DNA of 64,000 nt, from positions 489,501-553,500 of the forward strand of contig VICG01000003.1 of the NCBI GenBank assembly GCA_008692225.1. Direction: 5' to 3'. Both the position numbers and the translations under genes were made by a program. The stretch is from Monilinia fructicola (Eukaryota > Ascomycota > Leotiomycetes > Helotiales > Sclerotiniaceae). A model generated the notes under the pieces. That model was not told the origin of the DNA. It saw only the letters and a program-made list of their open reading frames with translations, and ran no database searches. Every line of letters begins with the position of its first letter. The first letter of the stretch is position 1. This document shows, piece by piece, positions 23,101-34,590 of this stretch.

Positions 23101-24622
23101 GTGGAAGGGTAAAGGCAAGGCTGTGGATTCGGATGAGGAATTGGATGAGCGAGAGTTGGCCAGAAAGTATTCTGAAAAGAGCAAAGGCAAAGGCAAAAGC
23201 AAAGACAAAGGCAAGGGCAAGGGCAAAGGCACAGCCTTTCAATTGCCCGAAAATGACGGAGAGCAAGATGCCCTTTTGTTTGGAAACCCCATGGATATCG
23301 ACCATGGTGGTGCCGATGATATCTTTAGAGACTCCACGACGGCAGGAGATGACGAGTCTGATACTGATCTCGCAGCCTCCGGCATCGTCTTACCAAGCTC
23401 CTTTCCTCTCCCCCCAGACTCCACGGACGAGGAAGGCATCGAAGAAATAGCACGACAAGCCCCGTACCTAGGACGAAGAAACGAAGGACCATTCAACATC
23501 TTCCAATCACTCCTCCTCACCCCCGAAATCATCCTCGAACTCATGCTCCACCTCTCCCCCAAACAACTCCTAGCCCTCTACTGCATGAGCCGGCCCTTCA
23601 ACGAAACGCTCTCCGGCTGGATGGCGCACGCCATCAAGAACATCGTCAAGCACCAAGCCCCCTACAGCTACAAAATCTACCCCTTCGTCCTCTACCGCGA
23701 GCTCAGCGTGCTCGACCCCCTCGGCCACCTCAACCAATCCGGACAAGTCCGCCGGCTCCCCGGCCTCAAATACCACCAGATGGTGCTCCACCGCGTGCGC
23801 GCCACGCGCGACATCCTCGCCGCGCTCGCGCGCAAGCAGCTCCGCTGCCCGCCCGGCACCAACCACTCCCTCAAGAAAGTCTGGTTCCTCATGGACATCT
23901 CGACGACGCTGGACCGCGTGCGCCTGATGCACAACCGGGCCTTCTTCACGGACCGCGACCTCTACAACATCCAGCACTTCATCGTCAAGCTCGACATGCG
24001 GCTCAACGACCCCATGGACGGGCCCGGCTCCGACTTCCTGCGCAAGCTGATGCTGGGGCAGCGCGGCCTGTCGCCGCTCTGGCGTCTGCTGACGCGCACC
24101 GGCTTCACCGATCTGTGCGAGCTGCAGAGGTACATGGTGCGCTACGCGTACGATCCGCTGGTGGCCGCCGACGACGTTGGCGAGGGCCTGTTCGGGGTGC
24201 CCTTGGAGGAGATTGGACGCGCGCACCTGGAGGGCTGGGGCAAGGGCGAGAAGCATCTGATGCGCATTGATGAGCTGGTGATGCGGGAAGCGGTCAGGAG
24301 GGAGCTGGGGCTGAAGGAACATATTGCGATGATGCTGCTGTGGGGCTACGTGGATCCGGTGACGGGGGAGAATCTGAAGCCGAGTGACCAGGAATGCTAC
24401 ATGAGTGATGGGGAGGGGGGAGAGGTGCCCGCGGAGGGCGACCCGTGGGAGGGCTCGGGGATGAATATGGTTGATTTGGAGGCCGAGGTTCTGGGGAAGG
24501 AGGAGAGCGATGGGGAGGAGGAGGGAGGCGAGTGGGAGGATGAGGACGAGGACGAGGACGAGCAGCTGGATGAAGGACCTGGCGAGGGGCCGAGTAACAG
24601 TCGAGCATTGTGGACTGCGTAG
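20166..24622 (+). CDS. Very large low-complexity protein with F-box-like C-terminal domain, frameshifted
   Basis: Reads 1485 aa once a single missing C is allowed for in the C6 run at 21722-21727. The first frame ends shortly after at 21764, and the next begins in overlap, with ANPNLTDQQLRQQLRPP continuing the same Gln/Pro-rich composition. The N-terminal half is Gln/Asn/Met/Pro-rich, with a short conserved-looking helix MNNWINRKMLEMGLNPRNP. A Glu-rich block (21990-22170), a Cys/His-containing patch (DDCTCGGKIHRNGKGYY ... IWCNGGH), a Gly-rich block and Lys/Gly KGKGKSKD repeats follow. From about 23480, LTPEIILELMLHLSPKQLLALYCMS reads like an F-box helix and leads into an ordered 270-residue domain, then an acidic tail. 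Codons of that domain end mostly in G/C, unlike the rest. Function unknown; an SCF adaptor role would be inference. Confidence 0.65.
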
Positions 24623-26412
24623 ACCAAGCTGGGAGGGAGGCCTTTAGGATGACATCAGGATATGAAATCGCACGAACACGAGTTTGTTTCTTATTTGTAA
24701 TAGTAGAATGCGATTTGACTTTCCAATTATCTCCGCGCCATTTCTTTTTCCCTTGCGTACATGCATGCATGCCTGCTTGCTGGCTTGCTTGTTTTGAAAG
24801 AGTACTAAAACCATGCCAACCCATACCAGTACTTCAGATGAATAAACGAAGAAAAAAGCACACTAATGGAAAGAGAGTCCATACAACACAACACAACACA
24901 ACGCGCACACGCACACCTATGTCACTCCACTCCTTTTCAATATATATTCCAACCATCCACAAGGCGAACTTGCGTGTTGGAGCGAGAATTCCATGACATT
25001 CAAGAAGGGTGGCAGAGAAGGATGAAGAGTGTACGAAGGAGATGAACCGCGTTGTTGTGAAATCACCAAAGGAAATGATGATAATAATCATAGGAGAAAA
25101 CAAAGAAAGAAAACACAACTCTTCAAGGTCAAGGTCAAGTTCAACTTCAACCATATATATTCATTGGAGTAGAAAAAGTGTTATCTGCATCGAGCTTATT
25201 TACTATACCACTTGACTTTACTCAGTCAACCAACCACAAATACTGCTTCTCTTCTCCTCTAATCCCCACCCATAACCTCATCAATCATTCACCACATCAC
25301 ACCACACCACACCACCACAAAGTAGGAAAGAGATTTGAGAGGAAAATAAACTTGCTACAATGAAAGAAATAAGAACAACCTGGTCACGTCCCATCTTCTC
25401 CATATCCTCATCACACCATCCCCATCCAATAACCTCCATCCACCCCAATCCTCCGATCCCCCATGCCCAATACCCCCCAGCCCAGCGACCAACCCATCAA
25501 ACCTTCTAGCAACCCAAGCCCCAATGTCCTAAATATCCACCCACCTACACCCCACCCAAACTAACCAATCATCGTATCAATGATGAAAACGACAAATGCT
25601 TTGATGCTAGTATGTGTTTTTCCCTTCTCCCAGAAAAGTGATGAAGGAAAGAGAAACGAGGAGAAGAGAATCAAAATATTCGACACAGTTGCTGAAGAAG
25701 CAAAACAAGGTAAGAACAACTTCATCGCAAGCACACACAAATTGAAAGGAAAATACAAGAAAGCGCAGGAGATGAAAGAAACTTGAGAACAACATGCAGA
25801 AATCCTAACCCTTCTCGAAAACCCCCGTTGCCAATATCCATCGCCATTGCCATGCTTTTTTTGTTACTTGATCGAAAATGCGTTAGTCGTTTTCCACACC
25901 CCGGTACGAAGAGAGGAAAATGAGACTAGATATTAGACAGAGAAGACCGAGGACCCCGTCCAAACACCCCAACCACATTAACGGCAGCACTCCTTCGCTA
26001 TGCACCAAGCCAAGATCCAACCGATTCAAGTCGAAATCGTCCCTTTACACACAATCAAGCGTATTTCAATCCGTTTCCATTTGCTCGCTTTCCATTTGCA
26101 ACCCGCAAATCAGATTCCGCCTTCCGCATTAAAAGAACTCCGCCCTCCAAACTTTGTTCCATATCAATTTTCCACATCGTATAAATTTTCCCTGCCGTTT
26201 TCTTTATACCGCTACCGATCCAACCGACAACCCATCCTAACCACCCATGTATGCGCTAAATCCACCTTATAACCCACTGTAACAAGTCCACAGAGCCCCG
26301 ACCGATAAATGTCTATCTTTCATTCGAACCCCAAAGCCGTCCTGAAATATAGTCACAGAAGAGAGTCGAAACGTAAGAATGGAATAGGGAAAGCGCGAAT
26401 ACGAATAACACT
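24623..26412. other. Convergent intergenic region with a C-rich, G-poor tract
   Basis: No gene supported. It lies between two converging 3' ends. From about 25200 to 25570 the plus strand is strikingly rich in C and A and poor in G (CCACC, CACCACAC runs). Short ORFs on both strands are composition artefacts. Confidence 0.45.
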
Positions 26413-28673
26413 TTAAGCTGGAGACTTGCTTGGAGCAGCAGCGCCGTTTTGACGAGCATCACCGCTACCCATTGACAAGTTGGTAATTCCAGAGGAAAGG
26501 AAAGCGAATGGATCACTTTCACCTTGGTTGGCGTAGAAGTTGTTTGATGGCCCTGCAGATGCTGGTCCGTTGCTGGCCGATTGGAAAGCAGCTTCTGCGG
26601 CACGGCTATCAAAAGGACCAGCAGAGTGAGCACCACTTGCTGGACCGAAGTGGGTGTTCAATGATGGGTAAGAACCAGTTGGTGCACCGAGACCCGAGGG
26701 AAGAGCGTAAGTGCTTGGAGGGCCACCAAAATGTTGACCACCATAACCACCTGATGGGCCAAAGCCACCCGCAGCTGAGGCGAAAGGACCAGGACCGGGT
26801 GTGCCAGCCATGGAGTTTGAACCCATGCTATAGTTGTTGGCAGCGTCCATTGGAGACGGATAGCCGGAATCAGCAACAACGGCAGCCCCAGCACGGCTTG
26901 CACCACATCTCAAACAGCTGACATTCTTGGCAAAGTTGTGGTAACCACATCCTTCAGATCCACACTTCCAATCACCGGCACGGAAGGGAACGACTCCACC
27001 GCCACCTCCCATTCTTCCGCCTCCGTGACCACCTCCCATACCTCCATGGTGACCCATGTGTGGTGGTGGGGGCATGATTGCTGGTGGACCGTAGCCATAA
27101 CCACCGCCACCACCACCGTATCCACCACCCATCTCAGCAGCTTGACCACCACCCATGGCGGGGAAAGAGCATCGGAAACAGGCCGTTCTACGCTGAAAGT
27201 TGGAGAAACCACATGATGGGCAAGTCCAGTCGCCAGGACGAGGTCTGTTCTTGCTGGGTGGGAAGGGGGTAAGAATTTCTGCAGCACGGTCAAGAACGCG
27301 ACTTGAAGATGGTGAAACCTCGATAGCCTTCTCGTTGAGAGCTCGTCCGTTCATGCAAAGACTTTCGGCAGCCTGGGAACTTTGTTAGAGGGTGACCACG
27401 AATATTTTTTTTAAAAAAAAGAAAAAAAAAAACTTTGACACGTGAAGCAGTGGAGCAAACAAGCAATATATCATAGAAGGGGTAAAATGGATTCACAAAA
27501 AGCTGAAAGCACCAGCTGGTCATCGTGGCATGCAGGACGAAATGGAAAAATAAGACTAGGGGAGTTTTGGCTAACCTCTTCATGGGATGAAAATACTGCG
27601 AATCCAGAACCTGTAGGCTTGTGTTGATCCGGAGTTCGGAGTGTCCAGAAAGCAATTGGGCGACCACCAAATTGAGTGAACCAGCTTTCAAGCTCAGATT
27701 GGGTGGTATCATGAGGAAGCCCTGCCATGTGAAGAACCTTGCTGCGCTCCGAAAGGAAAGCTCTAACATCAGCACGGGCATCCATAGGTCTTGTAAGGAC
27801 ATCAGGATGTTCATGAGGAGGTTGTGACTTGCGGATCAATCCTCTGAGCACTCTAGCAAGGGTAACGGCTTCCTCCATGGCCCGACGGGGTGAGGCCGGA
27901 GCCAAAGCTTGGAGATGGAATGGAAGATTGTGCTTAATTGGTGCACTCGCTTGAACGGGTTCAACCTCCAACGCAGCGCAGATGTTTGAAAGCATAGATG
28001 GGCCAAATGGTAAAGATTCAGGGTGATGCTGTTGCCATCTCTGGTACTCTGTTCGAAGGTCAAAAGTTCGAGAATGTTGTAAATATGGAGGCAACACAAC
28101 GGCTTTGTCACGAGCTTCACGAGGAAGCTGGACTCGAAGGTCCCATGAATCCAGTGTCACAAAGGAGAAGTCGAGATTTTGAGATGTGAGGTGCTCGGCA
28201 GCAAATGTATCGAATCGATTGATCGCATCGCGGAAGGTACCTGCAGTACGAACATGTTCCCAAGTGAGAGTCGTTAAGCTAGCTGTTGAGACTTGGTTAG
28301 CAGATGTTCGGAGGGATTGGCCATGTTATAGGTGTGAAGGATTGAGGCTCATATCTGATAAGATGATGCCGCTCGGCACTTACTGCAGAGAGGAGTAATT
28401 GGAGTGTTGATGGGTTTCACCAAAACACTCTCTCGATGAAGCTATAAAATTTTAAATAGATTAGCACATTGATAACCGCAGATCGATCGAAGCGCGAATG
28501 AGATGACCACTCACCTCGTCACAAGTCTTAGCATCAAGTAAAATCCATCCAAGCTCTATCACCTCAGCAGAATCTTTGGTAACGTAGACGCCATGCTCAT
28601 CACAGGTGGTAGCAACATGAATGACAACGTATCGATCTAAATTGCCTTGCTGGCTCTGAATAGCTGTCGACAT
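26413..28673 (-). CDS. RNA-binding protein: Eri1-like exonuclease fold, RRM and two RanBP2 zinc fingers
   Basis: Four exons on the minus strand: 28673-28515, 28441-28384, 28282-27576, 27372-26413; 627 aa. Residues 10-200 resemble the ERI-1/RNase T 3'-5' exonuclease fold (VIELGWILLDAKTCDE, NTPITPLCTSLTTLTWEHV, FVTLDSWDLRVQLP). The first catalytic motif, normally D-x-E, reads IHVATTC, so both acids are absent; the middle Asp (SWDL) is kept. An RRM-like part follows, with VLHMAGLP and GSGFAVF. Two RanBP2-type fingers are clear: WTCPSCGFSNFQRRTACFRC and WKCGSEGCGYHNF...CLRC. A Gly/Tyr- and Ser/Asn-rich tail completes it. This matches the fungal asparagine-rich (ARP) type of protein as I remember it. 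Likely RNA binding without nuclease activity; that is inference. Confidence 0.8.
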
Positions 28674-29259
28674 CTTCTTGAGTGTCAAGGGTGTGAGAGG
28701 AATAGAAGATGACCTTTTTTTAATTTCGAATTGAGAGGTAAGTCGTGAGTTGAGGAGGGGGGGTCTCACGGTTGATGTAATCGAAGGAACCTCCGAAAGA
28801 CGAATAGGAAGGTGAGGAGAAGGTGTGTGAGAGGGACGAGCAACAAGATGGAAAAGAAGAAGAAAGTTTAAAGAAATGGGCTTAACCTAAGGTATTCAAA
28901 TTCACAATCAAATTCAAAGCCTCGGGAAAGGATCTGTTGAGTTGAGAAGGGGGGAGGGGGGGAAAAAGAGGGAAAGGAGGATGTGGAGCTAAAAAACTTG
29001 TGTGGTAAACAGCGAAGCTCGAAATTTGATGGGCAGGGAAGTTTAAGATTTTAGCGGGACGAGAAAGAGAAAGAAAAAAAAGAGGCCGCAACTACAAACT
29101 GGATCACCACAGACAGAATGAGAATGAGAGTGACGATGAGAGTGATGATGAGAGTGAGAGAGGGAGAGAGAGTGAGAGTGAGAGTGAGGGTGAGTGAGTG
29201 AGTGAGTGAGTGAGTGAGTGAGTGAGAGAGAGATGTAGGTTGAAGCTTGGAGCAAGAAG
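28674..29259. promoter_or_regulatory. Upstream region of the zinc-finger gene
   Basis: Promoter/5' UTR of the minus-strand gene. On the coding strand it is pyrimidine-rich (CTTCTTTTCC, CCCCTCCCCC), a common feature of fungal promoters. A simple repeat lies at its far end. Confidence 0.45.
29115..29233. repeat. GAGT/GA simple repeat
   Basis: GAGA- and GAGT-based repeat, ending in a clean TGAG array (about 29190-29226). It lies some 450-560 nt upstream of the zinc-finger gene's start. Confidence 0.85.
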
Positions 29260-30960
29260 ATAATAAATAATATGAATATTAAAAGGAAAGCAAAAAAAAG
29301 TACATATATTATTTAATTTGGGTGAGTAGTTGGATATATAGGTACTCTATAGATATGTATATAGATATGGATGTATATAAATATATAGATAAATATATAG
29401 AATATATATTAATAAGCTATATATACTATTATTTAAGTATAGAAAGATAAGTATATATATATTAATATAAAAATAAAATAATATTACTTATATTGATTAT
29501 ATATATAACATTTTAATTATATATATCCTTTATTTAAATTAGCTAGATAAGAAGAACTGATTATTATCGTTTTATACGTATATATCTAGAATGGTAATGA
29601 GTTGAAAAGTAGTATTTTATTATAATAGTACTTTGTAGGTAGGCAAATAGATAGATCCATGAATAGATAGATAAGCAGATAGATACCTAGATAGGCATAT
29701 AAGTGAATGTGGATATCTATAGATGATGAGTGAATAAGTATATCCTCTATAAGTGAATAGATAAATAACCAACCTTGGAAGTCAATGATCTGAATATTTA
29801 TAATATGTATTTTAGATGTGTATATATATATATATATATATAGTAGACGGTCGTAATAATTATAACTTAGTATAGGTACTATCTTCATCTTCTAAGACTG
29901 CTTCCATCTTCCTCGTAGGGTGATGAATTAATTAATCATCTACTCTATACCTCGCTACTTAGATCATAGATGAATGATGATATCTATAGATTTTGATATC
30001 CATGGATTTAGATCACGGCACGGATAAGGTTCACGGTAAGTAATTAAAAGGTTTAAATAATGATTAGAGAGTAGGGTTATTATTTATATTAATATACTAT
30101 AACGTATATCGGTAATTACTTCGCTATAATATATAATATGATTAAGATAAATATATATATATTAGCTTATTTTAGAGTAGATTATCTAGTTTATTTAAAT
30201 AAATAAGTTTTAATTAAATATTTTAAATAGGAATTAAAGATATTTTAAATAAATATTAAAGGAATTTTAAAAGGAAAAGAATAAATTTAATTAGATAATT
30301 AAGGAAAAGTCTTAAAAGTCTTTAATGCTTATTAAGAAGTATACCTTTAAAATCTACTTATACCCTTAATTAATAATTTATTACTAGTTTCTAAAACTAT
30401 AATATTATTCGTTAAACTAACTAATTTATAATATTATTAGATTAAACTAGCTAATACTATTTATTTTTAATATATTAAGTAAAATAACTTAATCTAATTA
30501 GTTAAATAAATATAATTTATTAAAAATCTCTTTATAGAAACGAACTTTTATTTCTATTTAAAAATCCTTTATATTTTATTTTATTCGCTTTTATTTTAAC
30601 GATCTTATTAAATAAAAAAAGGAAAAAAAGTACATACGTAATCGTATATATTATATATAATATATTTAGTATAATATTTTTGTAATAACGCTTAAAAAGT
30701 ATTATAATATAAGAAATATATATCTATTAGTTTTAAATATATAAATTATATACCTCTATTAAAGAGGAATTATTTAACGCTTCTTAAAATTTACTATAAA
30801 GACTAAGACCTACTATTTAAATACCTCTAGGTATATCTATTATTCAATTGATTATAAGGTTATCTATACTATATCTTTATTACCAAGCACCAGTGCTAAC
30901 TAGGTATATATTAACCTTATTATCATATAATGGATTATATAATAAATATATATATATAAG
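29260..30960. repeat. AT-rich, RIP-like degenerate block
   Basis: About 1.7 kb of very AT-rich DNA with no coding frames. In 30061-30840 I count about five CpA/TpG against about ten CpG in 780 nt; 30181-30600 has one. TpA is abundant. C-to-T mutation at CpA, as in repeat-induced point mutation of an old transposon copy, leaves this pattern. No terminal repeats or remnant transposase could be read. Confidence 0.65.
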
Positions 30961-31262
30961 TAAAAGCATCGAATCAACGCTTCCCGGTCTCTTTTTCTTC
31001 TAATCTTCATCAAGCTTATTTATTTACTAGGTATTCTAATCCAGATAACGGGTGATACCTCAGTATAACGGTAGCTGTCAAGGACCTCAATGGGACCTGT
31101 ATTAGTTCTAGCCATCTACGGAACAGTGACGATTAATTGGCTAAGGAATTAGTACCTAGATAGGTAAAATACTAAATCCATGGATATCATAGATAGGTAG
31201 CTTGAGTACTTGTTTATTTCGTCTGGTTAGTCAAGGGAATGATTAGAAACACAACACACACA

Positions 31263-31530
31263 TACGCACATATATATATTTGTATATATCTAGACATATC
31301 TGTATATATCTGTATATATCTGTATATATATCCAATATCTAATATATATCCAATACCCAATATCTAATATATATTCAATATCTAATATCTAATATAAATT
31401 CAATATCTAATATATATCCAATATCCAATATCTAATATATATTCAATATCTAATATATATCCAATATCCAATATCTAATATATATCCAATATCTAATATA
31501 CATCCAATATCTAATATCTAATATCCAGAA
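31263..31530. repeat. Interspersed CCAATATCTAATATATAT-type tandem repeat
   Basis: Begins with TATATATCTG units, then passes into irregular copies of (C)CAATATCTAATAT. Purely low-complexity; no coding. Confidence 0.85.
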
Positions 31531-31806
31531 ATTGTACAGAGTAAGAATGTGATTCATCTTCATCTTCTAGAAAGACTCAAATCTGATCCGCTTTCCATGG
31601 GAAAAGGATGGTACCGAAGCCAGATACTGACTAGGTGAAAGGATAAAGCTGTTCTTCGCACAGCCCTGGAGTATTGTTGTTTTATTGTATTATGGTATGT
31701 ATATTGTCCGGCTATTCTAGCCCTAAAGACTTTCAAGGATATCATCATCGGTGAGGACAAGCACAGAGGTAAATACCGTTCCAAGGTTCCCACAACGTAC
31801 CGACTT

Positions 31807-31843
31807 CCTGAGTCCTGAGTCCTGAGTCCTGACCCTTGACCCT
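31807..31843. repeat. CTGAGTC short tandem repeat
   Basis: Four imperfect 7-nt units (TGAGTCC) followed by degenerate TGACCCT units. Confidence 0.8.
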
Positions 31844-32157
31844 CTACTGTACTTTCTTTTATGGTTCTTCCATCCCGTCTTCGATGCTTGCTAGGGTCAT
31901 TGATTACGCTGTTGGCGAATGTGAATGAACATGAGATGGTATACTCTGTACGAGGTGTTGAATGGCTTCATGTCTCACTTGCAATATATCTTCTTTTGGG
32001 TTGACTTCAAGTACCCGTGAACCTACCTAGTACTCTCAAAGGGTTCTTTGCCGAGACACTCTCTCCCACAAGGGACCAAGGGCCAAGCACACCCGTACAT
32101 GTACAGTCCCATCAACCAACCTCATTTATATATGGACAGATACATGGTATACTCTGT

Positions 32158-32272
32158 AGTCAATCAGTCAGTCAGTCAATCAGTCAGTCAATCAGTCAAT
32201 CAGTCAGTCAGTCAGTCAGTCAGTCAGTCAGTCAGTCAGTCAGTTAGTCAGTCAGTTAGTTAGTCAGTCAGT
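32158..32272. repeat. (CAGT)n microsatellite
   Basis: About 28 units of GTCA/CAGT with occasional CAAT and TTAG variants. Read as protein it gives SVSQ repeats, which explains two spurious ORFs. Confidence 0.95.
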
Positions 32273-32744
32273 TGCAATACCTAATAACTAAGGCAATCTG
32301 GAGACTGTGATAAACATCTCTCCTTCCAACATCACAGATTAGACTAATATTGAATCTTCAACCTCAAATCGACTGGACCATACCAATTTGGTATAAATCT
32401 TACATATGGAATCGGCCTTCTTGAGAATATCAACATGCAATATCCAATATACCTCCGTACATACAATATACAATATACAACATAATTAGATCAGATGATG
32501 ATGATTCTATCAAATCCACTCCTCTCAAATCGACCCATATCTTTTTTTTTCTTTCGTAGCACATACTGGACCAGTACTCCAGTATCGGGAACAATAAAAA
32601 AAGGGGGATCCACAGTTCTACAAAGTATCACCAAGGCGACGGAAGCTTTCTCCTGTGAACTCGAATTTACTGTACAGTATCATTGTTTTGTGGTCAGTGT
32701 GAGAGTGGAAAAGGGTAAGTTTGGTAAGGAAGTACAGACAGTAT

Positions 32745-32857
32745 GAGGATGGACAGACAGTAAGGTTACAGACAGGACAGACAATACAGACAATACAGAC
32801 AGGACAGACACAATACAGACAATACAGACAATACAGACAATACAGACAATACAGACA
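32745..32857. repeat. ACAGACAAT tandem repeat
   Basis: Array of ACAGACAAT and ACAGACAGG units. Confidence 0.9.
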
Positions 32858-33069
32858 CGACAGTACAACTACAAACCCATGTTAAACACGATACACTGCG
32901 TGAAAGCCACGATGCTACAATGCTACGATGCCACGATGCCACGATGCCCCGACTCCCTACGAGTCAACTTCTCTCATTCATCATTCACCGTTGTCGGTCC
33001 TTTATACTTTTTAAACCAATCGGTATTCAATGCTTACTTCAATCCATTCATTCATTCAAGCAATTCCTA

Positions 33070-33142
33070 CTAGGTAGGTAGGTAAGTAAGTAGGTAAGTA
33101 GGTAAATAGGTAAGTAGGTAAGTAGGTAGGTAGGTAGGTAGG
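33070..33142. repeat. (GTAG/GTAA)n microsatellite
   Basis: Tetranucleotide GTAG with GTAA variants. Confidence 0.9.
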
Positions 33143-33183
33143 CTCCGTACTCGTGAGATACATCATACAACGGCTTTCCCCAT

Positions 33184-33221
33184 CATGCTTCAAGATGCTT
33201 CAAGATGCTTCAAGATGCTTG
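33184..33221. repeat. ATGCTTCAAG tandem repeat
   Basis: Three full 10-nt units and a partial fourth. Confidence 0.9.
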
Positions 33222-33573
33222 GTTACCATTGGTTAATCAGCGGAGTTGTTCCACCGCCTGCACACTCACATACCAATTCCAATACCAATATCAGACATCA
33301 CACAACAAGTTCAACAACACAAGCAAACGCAATTGCACACCGTCTTTCAAATAGCCATACCGATACTTGATGGCACAACCTCATCATCATTATCATCATC
33401 ACCTTGGAACTTTGAATGCCCGGTTTCCCATCAATATAACGCTATCCCATTGACCAATGATTACTTGGCAGTTCGGAAAGGACAACATATCGATGCTCAA
33501 ACAAGCGGTAACGCAAAGGATGATAATCACAATATTACTCAAGACGAAAAGAACTTCCAATCCAATGATTTCA

Positions 33574-33665
33574 GTCCAGTTCAATTCAATTCAATTCGAT
33601 TCGATTAAATTCATTCGATTCGATTCATTGGATTCAATTCTTTCGACTCAATTCATTCGACTCAT
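33574..33665. repeat. TTCAATTCGATTC-type repeat
   Basis: Degenerate pentamer repeat (TTCAA/TTCGA). Confidence 0.85.
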
Positions 33666-34528
33666 TTCCATGCTATTTATCGAGATCTGTTGAAGTCCCC
33701 CCTCCTACCTCCCCTCCCTCCCTCTCCCCGATCCATCCTGTATCATTTCAACAGTACTTACTTCATCGTGGGGGTCCACAGTCATACGTTTCAGAACCAC
33801 TATACTCGGAATGATCACCATCATAACCCGTTATAGTCCACCGCCACGGCGCCACCGCTTGCTTCATCCTGTATTGCATATATGACTGACTAATTTACTA
33901 TGGAGTAGAAAACGTTGATGTTGACGTGAAATACAATCAATGCCTGTTGACAGATGGAAAACAAAATAAGATGGCTGGAAAACTCAGGATTCCTTTTACA
34001 TTCTCTTCTGTGACCGCGTTTTCATTCATGACAAGTATCTACCGACATACTCCGGAGGTCACAGTACTCCGTCCCTGGAATGAAAGGATTCGACAAGTCC
34101 GATACCACCATCAAACGGATATTCACATACAGTGCTTGCCCAGGTGGTATTCCGTTTGCAGGATACGGCATAGAAGTCGGCTCGGAGATTTGATCGAGGG
34201 AACAGCAAAGAGTAAAAAAAAATCAGAAAAATCACCTTGACGCGATAGCCGCCGTTCCACACGGAGAGGGGGGAGGGGGAAAGCTTCCGTAGCTATCGTT
34301 GTACAGTATCACCATATGTGACAGGTTGAACAAGAAATTATGATGAAAATGGAAATGCCTACATGATATTTCGACCCCCTGACGAGATTCTCGATTTTGT
34401 CCTTCCTTTCCGCGTTACCGTCGGTTCGGGTTCGCGCCGCCCTTCCCCGGAGACGATGATTCGATGAAATCTTTCACGGCCCATGCTGCGGAGTGTGGTA
34501 CTGTATGTTGGGTTGAAGGATACATCAT

Positions 34529-34590
34529 ACAGTACAGTACAGTACTGTACTGTACTGTACTGTACTGTACTGTACTGTACTGTACTGTAT
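34529..34590. repeat. ACAGT/ACTGT pentamer repeat forming a palindrome
   Basis: Starts as ACAGT units and switches to their reverse complement ACTGT, so the two arms could pair as a hairpin. About 12 units. Confidence 0.9.

Noticed and set aside
23570..24322. 250-codon minus-strand ORF opposite the F-box-like domain
   Set aside because: It mirrors a GC-rich coding strand, has Val/Glu/His-rich repetitive composition and no recognisable motif; a shadow.
29100..31560. Telomere, centromere or intact transposon
   Set aside because: No telomeric TTAGGG array, no terminal repeats and no transposase or reverse-transcriptase motifs could be read.
32017..32263. Ser/Gln repeat proteins
   Set aside because: Translations of the CAGT microsatellite.
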